51,011 nt of DNA from Acidimicrobiales bacterium (GCA_024644005.1 JAHELU010000004.1:1-51011), one strand, 5' to 3'. Shown: positions 17,883-27,615, numbered from the stretch's first letter. A program made the numbers and translations. The notes: a model not told the origin generated them from the sequence alone.

Positions 17883-18902
17883 ATGCGAGATCTCGTGCTG
17901 CAGCACTGCCAGGCTGTCTTCCCGTCGTGGCGGGACGCCACGGTCGACGACTTCGACTTCGACGATCCGAAGGGGTTCTCGTCGTTCACGATGGGGATCC
18001 GGGCCAAGCGGAGGCTCGATCCTCCTGCGGTGCTGTACCGGCAGCTGGCCGGCAAGGAGAACGCCATCCTCGACTTCGAGGCGGAGCAGCAGGTGTTCGG
18101 CCTGCTCGGCCGCCACGGCATCGCCGCCCACTGCTACCACGTCGACGAGACGTGCCGCATCGAGCAGTTCTACCGGGGCCGGACCCTGACCGCCGCCGAC
18201 GTGTTCGATCCAGGGGTGCAACGCAGGATCGCCGACGAGCTCTTCCGCCTGCATCGCCTGGAACCGGAGGACCTGCCCGCCGCCACGTTCTTCGAGCTGC
18301 TGGTCGAGCGCTGGGCGCCGCTGGCCCGAACCGTCATCGTGGAGCATCGCTCGTCGTTCCCGCCCGACGAGCAGCCGTTGTGCGACGAGCTCGAGGAGCT
18401 CTACAGCGACGAGACCACCGCCAAGGTGCTGGCATGCCTACCGGATCGGCCACCGGTGTTCTGCCACAACGACACCTACCACGGCAACGTCTTCCTCCTC
18501 GACGACGGCACGGTCAAGTTGCTGGACTTCGAGTTCTCCTGTCTCAACCACATCGCGTTCGATTTCGCCAACCTCTTCGCCGAGACCACCCTGCAGCACG
18601 GCATCGGTGAGCCACCTCACTTCCGGCTCGTCGAGCCATCGTTCACCGACGCCGACCTCGCCGCCTTCATCGGGTACTACCTCGACAATCGCCAGTTCGT
18701 CACGGACGCCGACCGAGCCGCAGAGCTGGCGGCGCTGGTGGTCGAGACGAGGCGGGCCACCTTGCTGTCCGACTACATGTACGCCATGGCCGCACTGCCC
18801 CTGGCCCTGGAGCCGATCCAGAAGATCCGATTCGTCCCCTATGCCCACCAGCGGTTCCAGCGCTTCCTGCAGTCCTGGGAGCGGGAGTTCGCCGGCGGCT
18901 GA
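17883..18902 (+). CDS. APH/choline kinase-like phosphotransferase
   Basis: PPVFCHNDTYHGNVFLLDDGTVKLLDFEFSCLNHIAFDFANLF (Brenner and DFE motifs). Confidence 0.88.
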   Translation: MRDLVLQHCQAVFPSWRDATVDDFDFDDPKGFSSFTMGIRAKRRLDPPAVLYRQLAGKENAILDFEAEQQVFGLLGRHGIAAHCYHVDETCRIEQFYRGRTLTAADVFDPGVQRRIADELFRLHRLEPEDLPAATFFELLVERWAPLARTVIVEHRSSFPPDEQPLCDELEELYSDETTAKVLACLPDRPPVFCHNDTYHGNVFLLDDGTVKLLDFEFSCLNHIAFDFANLFAETTLQHGIGEPPHFRLVEPSFTDADLAAFIGYYLDNRQFVTDADRAAELAALVVETRRATLLSDYMYAMAALPLALEPIQKIRFVPYAHQRFQRFLQSWEREFAGG

Positions 18903-18949
18903 GCGCGGCCGGCCCGCCCTCGTTAGCGTCGCCGCCGGCGACATCGTAG

Positions 18950-18960
18950 TGTTGTCGACA
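18950..18960. promoter_or_regulatory. palindromic motif TGTTGTCGACA upstream of molybdopterin oxidoreductase
   Basis: Near-identical to motifs at 34753-34763 and 40000-40010. Confidence 0.35.
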
Positions 18961-18993
18961 CGCGCCGGGCATCAGCCTCTTCCAGGAGTCACG

Positions 18994-21108
18994 ATGGCCA
19001 ACCAGACCACCAACACGCTCGGGGCCTGTCCCCACGACTGCCCGGACACCTGCTCGATGGTGGTGACCGTCGAGGACGGTCGGGTGACCAAGGTACGAGG
19101 CAACCCCGATCACCCGTTCACCCGGGGCGGCCTGTGCGTCAAGGTCACCGACTTCCCGAACCACATCTACGCCGAGAACCGGCTGACGAGCCCGCAGCGC
19201 CGGATCGGGCAGAAGGGGGAGGGCCGGTTCGAGTCGATCACCTGGGACGAGGCGCTTGACGACATCCACGAGCGGTTCACCGCGATCATCGACCGCCACG
19301 GCCCGGAGGCCATCCTGCCGTACAGCTATCTGGGCAACATGGGCATCCTCAACGGGCTCACCGTCGGCGACCGGTTCTTCAACGGCCTCGGAACGAGCGT
19401 GTCGGAGCGGACGTTCTGCGACGGTGGCGGGATCTCGGCCTATCTGATGACCCTCGGCCCGACCGCTGCGGTGGATCCCGAGTCGTTGATCCACTCCCGC
19501 TACATCATCATCTGGGCGTGCAACGTCCTGTCGAACAACCTCCATCTGTGGCCGTTCATCGAGGAGGCCCAGCGGCGGGGGGCCAAGGTGGTCTGCATCG
19601 ATCCGGTCGCCCACCGCACGGCCAAGAAGGCCGATTGGCACATACCGATCCGACCGGGAACCGACGCCGCTCTGGCGCTGGCCATGATGAACGTGATCAT
19701 CACCGAGGGCCTGCACGACGCCGACTACGTGGCCAACCACACCGAGGGCTTCGATGAGCTCGTGCCCCACGTGGCCGACTGCAGCCCGGAGTGGGCCGAG
19801 CGCGAGACCGGTATCGGTGCCGACGACATCCGCACCCTGGCCAGGGAGTACGCGGCGGCGAAGCCGTCGATGATCCGGGTGGGCGTGGCCCTCGAGCGCA
19901 GCACGGGCGGCGGCAACGCGGCCAGGGCCGTGTTCTCACTGCCGGCCCTGGTCGGAGCCTGGCGGGAGGTGGGCGGCGGCGTGCTGCAGATGCCGATCTG
20001 GGCCTTCCCCGTGGACTGGGACCGCCTCCACGGGCCCCATCCGAACGCAGAGCGGGTTCGGATCATCAACCAGTGGGACCTCGGCGAGGCCCTGCACGGC
20101 GGGTTCGACGGCCCGCCGATCGAGGCCCTCGTCGTGTACAACTCGAACCCAGCCGTCGTCGCGGGGGCCCAGCGGGACGTGCTGAGCGGCCTGGCCCGTG
20201 ACGATCTCTTCCTCGTGGTGTCCGAGCACTTCGTCACCGACACCGCCCGCTACGCGGACATCGTCCTGCCGGCCACGATGGCGATGGAGCACGAGGACCT
20301 CATGTTCTCGTGGGGGCACCTGTACCTGACCTACAACCCGAAGGTCATCGAGCCGATCGGCGAGTGCGTGCCGAACACCGAGCTCTTTCGCCGGCTCGCC
20401 AAGCGAATGGGCATCGACGACCCCTGGTTCGACCTCAGCGACAGCGAGCAGCTCGAGGTCGCCCTCGACTGGTCCGCCCCCCAGCTCGAGGGGATCACGC
20501 TCGACCGGCTGCGGGCCGAGGGCTATGCCCGCCTGAGCCTGCCGCCGACCGATGACTACGCCCCCCATCGCCACGGCAACTTCCCGACCCCGTCCGGCAA
20601 GGTCGAGCTGCTGGCCTCGATGGCGGCGGGCGGCAACTTCGTGGCCCCGCTGTTCCGCCAGGGCATCGTCGGCAACCAGGACGGCAGCCGTGTCGAGCCC
20701 CTGCCGACCTATTACCCGCCCCGGGAGCTGGGAGCGAACGGCGACTACCCCTTGGCTTTGCTCTCGCCGAAATCCCATGCCTTCATGAACTCCCAGTACG
20801 CGAACATGGACCGCCAACTCGACCAGCAGGGCCACCAGAGCGCCCGCCTCAATCCCGATGACGCCGTTGCCCGTGGGATCGGCGACGGCGCCTCGATCCG
20901 CTTGTTCAACGAGAGGGCCGAGCTCGTCACGACGGCCAAGCTCACCCCCGATGTGGCACCCGGCGTCGTGCTGATGCCGATGGGCCACTGGCCGTCGCTG
21001 TCCGAGGCCGACCTCTCGGTCAACGCGCTGAACTCCACCCGCTACGCCGACATCGGGCGAGCCCCGACGTTCTCGGACACGGCGGTCGAGGTCGAACCGC
21101 TGGCCTGA
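18994..21108 (+). CDS. molybdopterin oxidoreductase (DMSO reductase superfamily)
   Basis: LGACPHDCPDTCSMVVTVEDGRVTKVRGNPDHPFTRGGLCVK Fe-S N-terminus; FCDGGGISAY, CIDPVAHRTAKKADWHIPIRPGTDAALALAMMNVI, C-terminal molydop-binding domain. Confidence 0.93.
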   Translation: MANQTTNTLGACPHDCPDTCSMVVTVEDGRVTKVRGNPDHPFTRGGLCVKVTDFPNHIYAENRLTSPQRRIGQKGEGRFESITWDEALDDIHERFTAIIDRHGPEAILPYSYLGNMGILNGLTVGDRFFNGLGTSVSERTFCDGGGISAYLMTLGPTAAVDPESLIHSRYIIIWACNVLSNNLHLWPFIEEAQRRGAKVVCIDPVAHRTAKKADWHIPIRPGTDAALALAMMNVIITEGLHDADYVANHTEGFDELVPHVADCSPEWAERETGIGADDIRTLAREYAAAKPSMIRVGVALERSTGGGNAARAVFSLPALVGAWREVGGGVLQMPIWAFPVDWDRLHGPHPNAERVRIINQWDLGEALHGGFDGPPIEALVVYNSNPAVVAGAQRDVLSGLARDDLFLVVSEHFVTDTARYADIVLPATMAMEHEDLMFSWGHLYLTYNPKVIEPIGECVPNTELFRRLAKRMGIDDPWFDLSDSEQLEVALDWSAPQLEGITLDRLRAEGYARLSLPPTDDYAPHRHGNFPTPSGKVELLASMAAGGNFVAPLFRQGIVGNQDGSRVEPLPTYYPPRELGANGDYPLALLSPKSHAFMNSQYANMDRQLDQQGHQSARLNPDDAVARGIGDGASIRLFNERAELVTTAKLTPDVAPGVVLMPMGHWPSLSEADLSVNALNSTRYADIGRAPTFSDTAVEVEPLA

Positions 21109-21142
21109 TCGCCTGGTCGGACCGAGTCCGGCCGAATCCCGG

Positions 21143-22354
21143 TCAGGAGAGGACGGTCCGCTCGTCAGCGGTGTGCTCGAGCACGTTTTCGACGTAGTCG
21201 GCCACGGCATCGGCCAGTGGGATCTCTTCGCCCGCCTGCTCGTTCAGGTACCAGTTGTGCTCGAGGATCTGGTGGTAGATCTCGGGGTCCTCCAGCCGAT
21301 CACGGACCTCGGGCGAGATGGCGTCCATGGTCGGCTGCCAGCGCTCGGTGAGCCACCGGTAGGCCGCCACCGCCTCCGGCAGGACCGTCCCCTCGGCCTG
21401 TGACAGCCAGGCCCCGTAGGCCCGTATGGCGCTCAGCAGGCGCCGGGCCTGGTTCTCGTGGGCCACGATCCCGGTCAGGCGCTGCAGGACCCGGCGATGA
21501 TGGCCCTCCTCCAGCACGGTCGGCCGGAACCGGGCCACCCCGTCGGACGCGTGGAGCTCGTACTCCTCGGTGTCGAAGCCCAGATCGTTCAGTCGGGCCA
21601 GGCGCTGGTGGATCTTTCCGAGCTCGCCGCTCGGCAGCTCGTCGGTGTCCTGCAGCTCGCTCCACAGCGCGGCGTACCGGTCGGCCAGGTTGGACGCCAC
21701 CCGATCCGGCTCCACGTCCTCCGCGAGCAGACCCTCTGCCTGGAGGTCCAGCAGCCCGCCGAGCACGTTCTCGGCCCCGATGTCGAGATCGAGCTGTCGC
21801 TGGCCGTCGGTGAGATGCTCGTGCCACTCCGCTGTCTCGGTGTCGACCACGTAGGCCCGCAGGGCCCCGGCGTCCCTGCGGAACAGCGCGTTGTTCAGCG
21901 AGCAGTCCCCCCAGAAGAGGCCGGCGAGGTGGATCCTGGCCATCAGGACCGCCAGTGCATCCACCACCTGATCCCGCGTCCCCTCGTGGCGGATCTCGGT
22001 GAAGAGGAACCGGTAGGGCAGGGAGTAGCGGAGGTGCCTGGTGACGAGGATCGACTCGAGCGGTCGGCCGTCCTCGTCCTGGCGATCGGTGACGATGCCG
22101 ACCAGCGCCACCGCTGGCAGGCCCTCCTCGCGCAGCCGCTCGAGGATGTCGAACTCCCGTTCGGCCAGGCGCTGGGGCAGCTCCTTCAGGGCGAGAACGG
22201 TGTCATCCAGCCCGAGGAACCGCACCACGTGCCGATGCAGGCCGGTCGGGAGACCGACCAGCAGCTCCTTCGGCCACTCGGCCAGTGGCCGCTCCCACGG
22301 GAGCCCGACGAGTGCGAGGTCCTCCCCGATCGTCTTCAGTCTCAGTGCGACCAT
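21143..22354 (-). CDS. DUF4032-type kinase-like protein
   Basis: GLHRHVVRFLGLDDTVLALKELPQRLAEREFDILERLREEGLPAV, LFWGDCSLNNALFRRDAGALRAYVVDTETAEWH. Confidence 0.8.
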   Translation of the reverse strand: MVALRLKTIGEDLALVGLPWERPLAEWPKELLVGLPTGLHRHVVRFLGLDDTVLALKELPQRLAEREFDILERLREEGLPAVALVGIVTDRQDEDGRPLESILVTRHLRYSLPYRFLFTEIRHEGTRDQVVDALAVLMARIHLAGLFWGDCSLNNALFRRDAGALRAYVVDTETAEWHEHLTDGQRQLDLDIGAENVLGGLLDLQAEGLLAEDVEPDRVASNLADRYAALWSELQDTDELPSGELGKIHQRLARLNDLGFDTEEYELHASDGVARFRPTVLEEGHHRRVLQRLTGIVAHENQARRLLSAIRAYGAWLSQAEGTVLPEAVAAYRWLTERWQPTMDAISPEVRDRLEDPEIYHQILEHNWYLNEQAGEEIPLADAVADYVENVLEHTADERTVLS

Positions 22355-22385
22355 CGTTCTTCGGTTCCGGTTCGGCGCCGGGAGG

Positions 22386-22685
22386 TCAGGCCTCGAGCGT
22401 CTCGAGCAGGTCGTGGACGGTGTGGTTGCTCTCCAGCGGGTGGCGGAGCGGCTTGTCGTCGATGATCTCGTAGCGGTTCCGGCGGCCGATCCGCTCCCTG
22501 GTGATGTAGCCCCCCTGCTCGAGATCGTCGATGATCTTCTGCACCGCGCCGGTGGTTATCCCCACCGCATGGCTGATGTCCCGCTGGCGCAGCTCGGGGT
22601 TGCGCCGGATGGCGATCAGCACATGGGCGTGATTGGTGAGGAACGTCCACGACGGGAGCTCCGGTTGCGGGTCTACTAATTCCAC
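22386..22685 (-). CDS. winged helix-turn-helix transcriptional regulator (MarR-like)
   Basis: GTG start; NHAHVLIAIRRNPELRQRDISHAVGITTGAVQKIIDDLEQGGYITRERIGRRNRYEI; TATACT-N6-GTG leaderless promoter. Confidence 0.85.
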   Translation of the reverse strand: MELVDPQPELPSWTFLTNHAHVLIAIRRNPELRQRDISHAVGITTGAVQKIIDDLEQGGYITRERIGRRNRYEIIDDKPLRHPLESNHTVHDLLETLEA

Positions 22686-22797
22686 CGTCGGAGTATAGCT
22701 ATTCGGCTGCGCCTGTTCCCAGGGGCCGAACACTGGCCATGGGTTCGGACCGCCCACGCCGATTGACCACGGGAAGGGGCCGGACGAGGATTGATCC

Positions 22798-24969
22798 GTG
22801 AAGCTCTTCTCCCATCGGAAACGGCCCGTCCATCTCGGGCCGTTCCCGCTGGAGCGGCTGCGGCGCCTCACCGACCCGGGAGCCCGCCCGCTCGGCATCG
22901 AACCCGGTCGACCGCTGCCGCCTCGACCCGCGGAGGCGCGAGTCGATGGACCGCGCGGCGCCGGTCACGCCTACCGGCCCTATCTCGATCTGCTCGACGA
23001 GCGCCGTCTCGGTCGCCCGGCCCAGCCGGCCCCGGTGCCCGACGGGGAGACGGAACGAGCCAACAACCTGAAGGCCGGCCTCTACTTCCTCGATGCCGAC
23101 ATGGTGGGCTGCGCAATCGTGCCAGACGAGGCCTGGTCCGACCAGCGGTCGAACCATCCCTACGCCGTCGTGGTGCTGATCGCCCACACCCGCTCGCCGG
23201 CCGGCCGCCAGCCGGGCGACGAGTGGATCGACGGGACCCGGCAGCTCAATGCCGACCTCCGGGCCGCCGAACTGGCCGTGATCACCGCCGCCTACATCCG
23301 CAACATCGGTTTCGAAGCCACGGCCCACACCCCGACCGGTTCCGACGTCGATCTCGACCGCCTGGCCCTGCAGGCCGGCCTCGTCGAGGTGGCGGGCGGT
23401 CGGCTCCGGTCGCCCTACCTCCGTACCGGGTTCGCGCTCTCCGCCGTCACCACCTCGATGGTGGTCCGACCGGATGCCCCACTGGCGAGGCGCTCGGCGG
23501 CGGCGCGGCTGCGAACCACGCTCGGGCCCGGTTGGCTCATCGGCTGGGGCGGGACGAGGGCCGGCCTCGATCGGCTCAACGGCGATCACCGACCGCTCCA
23601 CCTCGGGCGGTACCCGATGGAGCGGATCGCCCGCGTCGACGAGCCGACGACGCTCGTCATCGAGGACGAGGTCGAGCGGGTCCCGGTTCGCGCCGGCGGA
23701 TTCCCGCGTGCCGCGAACGGCGACTTCGGACCGAAGTTCCAGAACGACGTCAAGGTGTTCGCCTTCAAGACGCCATCGGCCCAGGCCTACGTGAGCCAGA
23801 TCGCAGCGATGGTGCCCCATCAGGACGGGCCGGTCGGCGATCAGCCGGACCAGGGAACCGACGACGCGGGCGCCAACGCCGATGCCGTGAAGGCGCTGGC
23901 CCACCACCTCGGCGCGGACATGGTCGGTGTGTGCCGGATACCGGACTACGCCTGGTACAGCCACCGCGGCGATGGCACCCCGATCCAGCCCTATCACCGC
24001 TATGCGGTGGTGATCCTGCTCGATCAGGGCTACGAGACGATGGAGGGCGCCAGCGGGGACGACTGGATCTCCGGCGCCCAGTCCATGCGGGCCTACATGC
24101 GAGGGGCCCAGATCGCCGGCATCCTGGCCGAGCACATCCGCTCGCTCGGCCACGGGGCCCGCAGCCAGACCAACCGGGACTCCGATGTGCTCCACATCCC
24201 GCTCGTGCTCCATGCCGGGCTGGGGGAGATGAGCCGGATCGGGGAGCTGGTGCTGAACCCGTTCGTCGGGCCGAGGTTCAAGTCGGTCGTGGTCACCACC
24301 GATCTGCCGCTCACCCCGGATCGCCACATCGACTTCGGGCTCCAGGACTTCTGCTCGAAGTGCACGAAGTGCGCCAGGGAGTGCCCCTGTGCCGCCATCC
24401 CGTTCGGCGACAAGATCATGTTCAACGGCTACGAGACGTGGAAGCCCGACGTGGAGCGATGCACCAAGTACCGCCTCGGCAACCTCAGGGGCTCGGCTTG
24501 TGGCCGTTGCATGAAGACCTGTCCGTTCAACATCGAAGGCGTCCTCGCCGAGCGAGCGGTCCTCTGGGCCGCCATCAGACTGCCGGTCACCAGGCGCTGG
24601 ATCGCCCGGCTGGACGACTGGATCGGCAACGGCTCGATCAACCCGGTCAAGAAGTGGTGGTGGGACCTCGAGTTCGTCGACGGGCGAGCGGTGGAGCCGG
24701 CCAGGGGCACCAACGCCCGGGAGCTCGATCCATCGGGTGGCCGGATCGCCGACAGCCAGCAGATCGCCCTCTACACACCGGACCTCCTGCCGCCCGGCGA
24801 CGCCGTCGGTGTACCGGTGAGGCTGGTCCGCAAGGAGGCCCTGCAGCGGGCGGCCGAGGCGGAGTCCCCGAGAGCGGCCCTGGCCAGGATCGGGGCGCCG
24901 GCCCGATCGCCGGGTCGCGGCCGGTCCCGGTGGCTCGGTCGGGTGAGCTCAGGTCGACGGGTTCTGTGA
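22798..24969 (+). CDS. reductive dehalogenase-like protein (RdhA family, cytoplasmic/catabolic type)
   Basis: DFGLQDFCSKCTKCARECPCAAIPFGDK (CX2CX2CX3CP) and CTKYRLGNLRGSACGRCMKTCPF (CX12CX2CX3CP); no Tat signal; internal domain duplication. Confidence 0.85.
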   Translation: MKLFSHRKRPVHLGPFPLERLRRLTDPGARPLGIEPGRPLPPRPAEARVDGPRGAGHAYRPYLDLLDERRLGRPAQPAPVPDGETERANNLKAGLYFLDADMVGCAIVPDEAWSDQRSNHPYAVVVLIAHTRSPAGRQPGDEWIDGTRQLNADLRAAELAVITAAYIRNIGFEATAHTPTGSDVDLDRLALQAGLVEVAGGRLRSPYLRTGFALSAVTTSMVVRPDAPLARRSAAARLRTTLGPGWLIGWGGTRAGLDRLNGDHRPLHLGRYPMERIARVDEPTTLVIEDEVERVPVRAGGFPRAANGDFGPKFQNDVKVFAFKTPSAQAYVSQIAAMVPHQDGPVGDQPDQGTDDAGANADAVKALAHHLGADMVGVCRIPDYAWYSHRGDGTPIQPYHRYAVVILLDQGYETMEGASGDDWISGAQSMRAYMRGAQIAGILAEHIRSLGHGARSQTNRDSDVLHIPLVLHAGLGEMSRIGELVLNPFVGPRFKSVVVTTDLPLTPDRHIDFGLQDFCSKCTKCARECPCAAIPFGDKIMFNGYETWKPDVERCTKYRLGNLRGSACGRCMKTCPFNIEGVLAERAVLWAAIRLPVTRRWIARLDDWIGNGSINPVKKWWWDLEFVDGRAVEPARGTNARELDPSGGRIADSQQIALYTPDLLPPGDAVGVPVRLVRKEALQRAAEAESPRAALARIGAPARSPGRGRSRWLGRVSSGRRVL

Positions 24970-26391
24970 CGCCGCCAGTGCGGTGGCCGCCGCCTCGGCA
25001 TGCGTGTGGTGGCTCATCGCCCGCTCGGCCCGGATCTCGGTCAACGCCTCTCGATCGACGGAGCACGGCACGGTGACCGGATCGACGTCGAACAGCCGCG
25101 CCGCGTTGTAGCCCAGGATCTTCCGCTTGATCTCTGTGGTCAGGGCCGGGTAGCCGAACCGCTCCTGGAGCTCGTCGCTGATCTGGAACGTCCTGAAGGC
25201 CTGGATCTGATCCTGCGGCGAGCCGTACCAGATCGAGTCGGTGCCCCACAGGATGTTGTCCTCGCCGACGGCGAGGAGGAGCTTGCCGATGAGGTGGGCG
25301 GCCTCGTCCGGCCTGGTCATGAGGGTTCGCCAGGTCGAGCCGAGCTCGGCGTACACGTTCGCTCCCGGGCCGATGCCGGACCGTCGCAGGGAGGTGATCA
25401 GCCGGTTCACCCCGACCTCGGCGCTCACGTCGTCGTAGGGTCCCTCGGCCGTTGCCGCCTCGAAGCCGGAGTGGTAGACGAGCAGGCTGATGGCTGGATG
25501 GTTGGTCGCCGCCGGGCCGATGTCGGCCGGCGACGAGGCGGGGTCGTTGCCCGAGAGGCCCTTGTGGACGGCGACGATCGGAACGTCGACCGCCGCCACC
25601 TGGGCCAGGTAGGCGTCGCCGGTCGCATCGTCGAGCCGCCAGGGCGGACCGCCGGCGTGGGTATAGGTCTTGAAGGCCCGGATCGGGAACTCGGCCGCAA
25701 CCTCGGCCATCGCGTCGAGCCCGAGCGAGGTGGGGAACGACTCGCCCTGCATCAGTACCCGGCCCTCGCAGCCCACCCGCTCGGCAGCCTCCATCGTGCG
25801 CTCCATCACCTCGGGCGACAGCGCTCCCGGGGCGAAGGGGATCGCGGACAGCATCACCAGATGGGTGTCGCTCTCCAGGAACAGCAGCTCGAGGAAGTGC
25901 TCGATCGAGTAGCAGTCGCCGGGGTCGGCCTCGCCGCACGCCGACTGGGGGAAGCCCGGGGCGCCGGTGCCCGGTCCGAGCTCCAGCAGATGGTTCTGCA
26001 CGTCGAAGATGAACTCGTCGTCGAGCGGGCCGACGGCCCGCTCGGCCGCCTCGGCATCGAGGGTCGAGGACGACTCGGCGCCGACCGTGCTCGACGGAGC
26101 GCCGGAGGGGCCGCTGGTCGGTTCCGGCTCGACCAGGAAGGTCCCGCCGGTCCGACCCGATTCCCTGGTGCAGGCCGCCAGCACCGACAGCGTCGTGGCC
26201 GCGCCCAGTGACGAGCGGAGGAACTGGCGCCTCGTCAGTCCGACCCGGCGGGCGTTGCGGTCGACTGCGGCGTTGGCTCGGCGGACCGCCTCCCTGGCCA
26301 GCTCGTTGGCCGGCGGGGGGACGAACTCGCCGTTGCCGCACGGCCCGAGCTTGATGGGGAGCCCCGGATCCGGTGGTTCTGGCCTGGCCAC
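24949..26391 (-). CDS. Tat-exported lipoprotein amidohydrolase (TIM-barrel metal-dependent hydrolase)
   Basis: TRRQFLRSSLGAATTLSVLAAC Tat motif plus lipobox; RAFKTYTHAGGPPWRLDD, VPIVAVHKGLSGND, NILWGTDSIWYGS; 21-bp convergent overlap with 22798-24969. Confidence 0.82.
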   Translation of the reverse strand: MARPEPPDPGLPIKLGPCGNGEFVPPPANELAREAVRRANAAVDRNARRVGLTRRQFLRSSLGAATTLSVLAACTRESGRTGGTFLVEPEPTSGPSGAPSSTVGAESSSTLDAEAAERAVGPLDDEFIFDVQNHLLELGPGTGAPGFPQSACGEADPGDCYSIEHFLELLFLESDTHLVMLSAIPFAPGALSPEVMERTMEAAERVGCEGRVLMQGESFPTSLGLDAMAEVAAEFPIRAFKTYTHAGGPPWRLDDATGDAYLAQVAAVDVPIVAVHKGLSGNDPASSPADIGPAATNHPAISLLVYHSGFEAATAEGPYDDVSAEVGVNRLITSLRRSGIGPGANVYAELGSTWRTLMTRPDEAAHLIGKLLLAVGEDNILWGTDSIWYGSPQDQIQAFRTFQISDELQERFGYPALTTEIKRKILGYNAARLFDVDPVTVPCSVDREALTEIRAERAMSHHTHAEAAATALAASQNPST

Positions 26392-26420
26392 CGGGCCAGT
26401 CTCCCACAGCCTGGCCTAGG

Positions 26421-26439
26421 ACGGCCGCCGGCCGGCCGT
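26421..26439 (-). terminator. GC-rich hairpin, possible terminator
   Basis: ACGGCCG-CCGGC-CGGCCGT, 7-bp stem, just past the stop of the 26445-27608 gene. Confidence 0.4.
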
Positions 26440-26444
26440 CGCGG

Positions 26445-27608
26445 TCAGGCCATGACGTGAACCGGCGTCCCGTTCGGCAGCTCGTCCGGCAGGTACTCGG
26501 CGATGTGCATCGGCAGCCTGATGCAGCCGTGGCTGGCCGGATACAGCGGCACCGACTGAGAGCCGTGGAGGGCGATGCCGCCCCGGAAGTAGAGCGGGTT
26601 GTAGAGCCGGCCGATGTCGAGGCTCGACTCCCGCCAGCCGGAGATCCGCCGGCTGATGTGGAAGTCGCCGACCGGGGTGATCGAGCTGCCGCTGTGCTCC
26701 TCGTTCTTCCAGGGAATGCCGCTGCCGCTCGAGGCGTGGGAGATCAGCACCGGCATGTCGTCGCCGGGGTCGTAGACCTTGACCAGTTGCTGGGAGAGGT
26801 CGACTTCGACCCAGCGCAGCTCGTTCGTCCGCTCCGGCTGCCCGATCTCCCCGTCGAGCAGCTGCTGCCAGGCCTTCTCGTCGAGCGGGCCCCAGTCGCC
26901 GTCGACGACCACGCCGGCCAGCTTCTCCAGCGCCCAGACGGCCTCGACGGTCCTCCTGCCGTACTCGCCGTCGATGGGCCCCGGATCGAAGGGCCCGTCG
27001 GCCAGCCGCTGCTGCAGCTCTTCGACCTCGTCGCCCTCGTCGCCGGCCCGGAGCAACAACCCGTCGTAGCGATACTCGGCCAGTGCCGTGACCGTCGCAG
27101 CGTCCGCAGTGCCGGTCGGCTCGAGATCGACCAGGCCCTGGAACGCCTCGACCGCCGCCGCCGTTCTACGGCCGTAGGACCCGTCGGCGGATCCGGGGGT
27201 GAATCCCAGCGCGTCCAGTCGGTCCTGCAGGGCCACCACCACCGGGCCGGAGTCGCCCCGATCGGCCGGTAGGAGCGTCACGATCGACGCCGGCTCGGTC
27301 AACCTCCCCGAGGTGATGTCGCCCACCGTGATACCGGCGCCGTCCGGCGCGCTCGGGTCGCTGTCGGTCTCGGGGTCGACGCTGCCGCTGCTCCGGTCCG
27401 GATCGGTGGTGGCGGGCCCGGCCGGTGCCCGATCGGTCGAGTCGCTCGTCGCCCGGTCGTTCGTCGCCGAGTCGACTGCGGTCGAGCCGATCGAATCGGC
27501 CCGCCCACCGTCGGCCGCCGGTGCGCCGGCTGCCTCCGAGCCGGCACCCCCGCAAGCGGCGGCGAGCAGCATCATCGTCAGAACCGTCGCTGTCAGCCGG
27601 TGTCCCAC
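26445..27608 (-). CDS. L,D-transpeptidase with two peptidoglycan-binding domains
   Basis: GTG start, lipobox LLAAAC; two PG_binding_1-like repeats (LGFTPGSADGSYGRRTAAAVEAFQ; LADGPFDPGPIDGEYGRRTVEAVWALE); GIALHGSQSVPLYPASHGCIRLP. Confidence 0.92.
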   Translation of the reverse strand: MGHRLTATVLTMMLLAAACGGAGSEAAGAPAADGGRADSIGSTAVDSATNDRATSDSTDRAPAGPATTDPDRSSGSVDPETDSDPSAPDGAGITVGDITSGRLTEPASIVTLLPADRGDSGPVVVALQDRLDALGFTPGSADGSYGRRTAAAVEAFQGLVDLEPTGTADAATVTALAEYRYDGLLLRAGDEGDEVEELQQRLADGPFDPGPIDGEYGRRTVEAVWALEKLAGVVVDGDWGPLDEKAWQQLLDGEIGQPERTNELRWVEVDLSQQLVKVYDPGDDMPVLISHASSGSGIPWKNEEHSGSSITPVGDFHISRRISGWRESSLDIGRLYNPLYFRGGIALHGSQSVPLYPASHGCIRLPMHIAEYLPDELPNGTPVHVMA

Positions 27609-27615
27609 CTGCTGC

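Noticed and set aside
24949-24969. Overlap of convergent rdh-like and amidohydrolase genes as possible misannotation
   Set aside because: Both stop codons are clear and a 21-bp convergent overlap is ordinary in compact genomes
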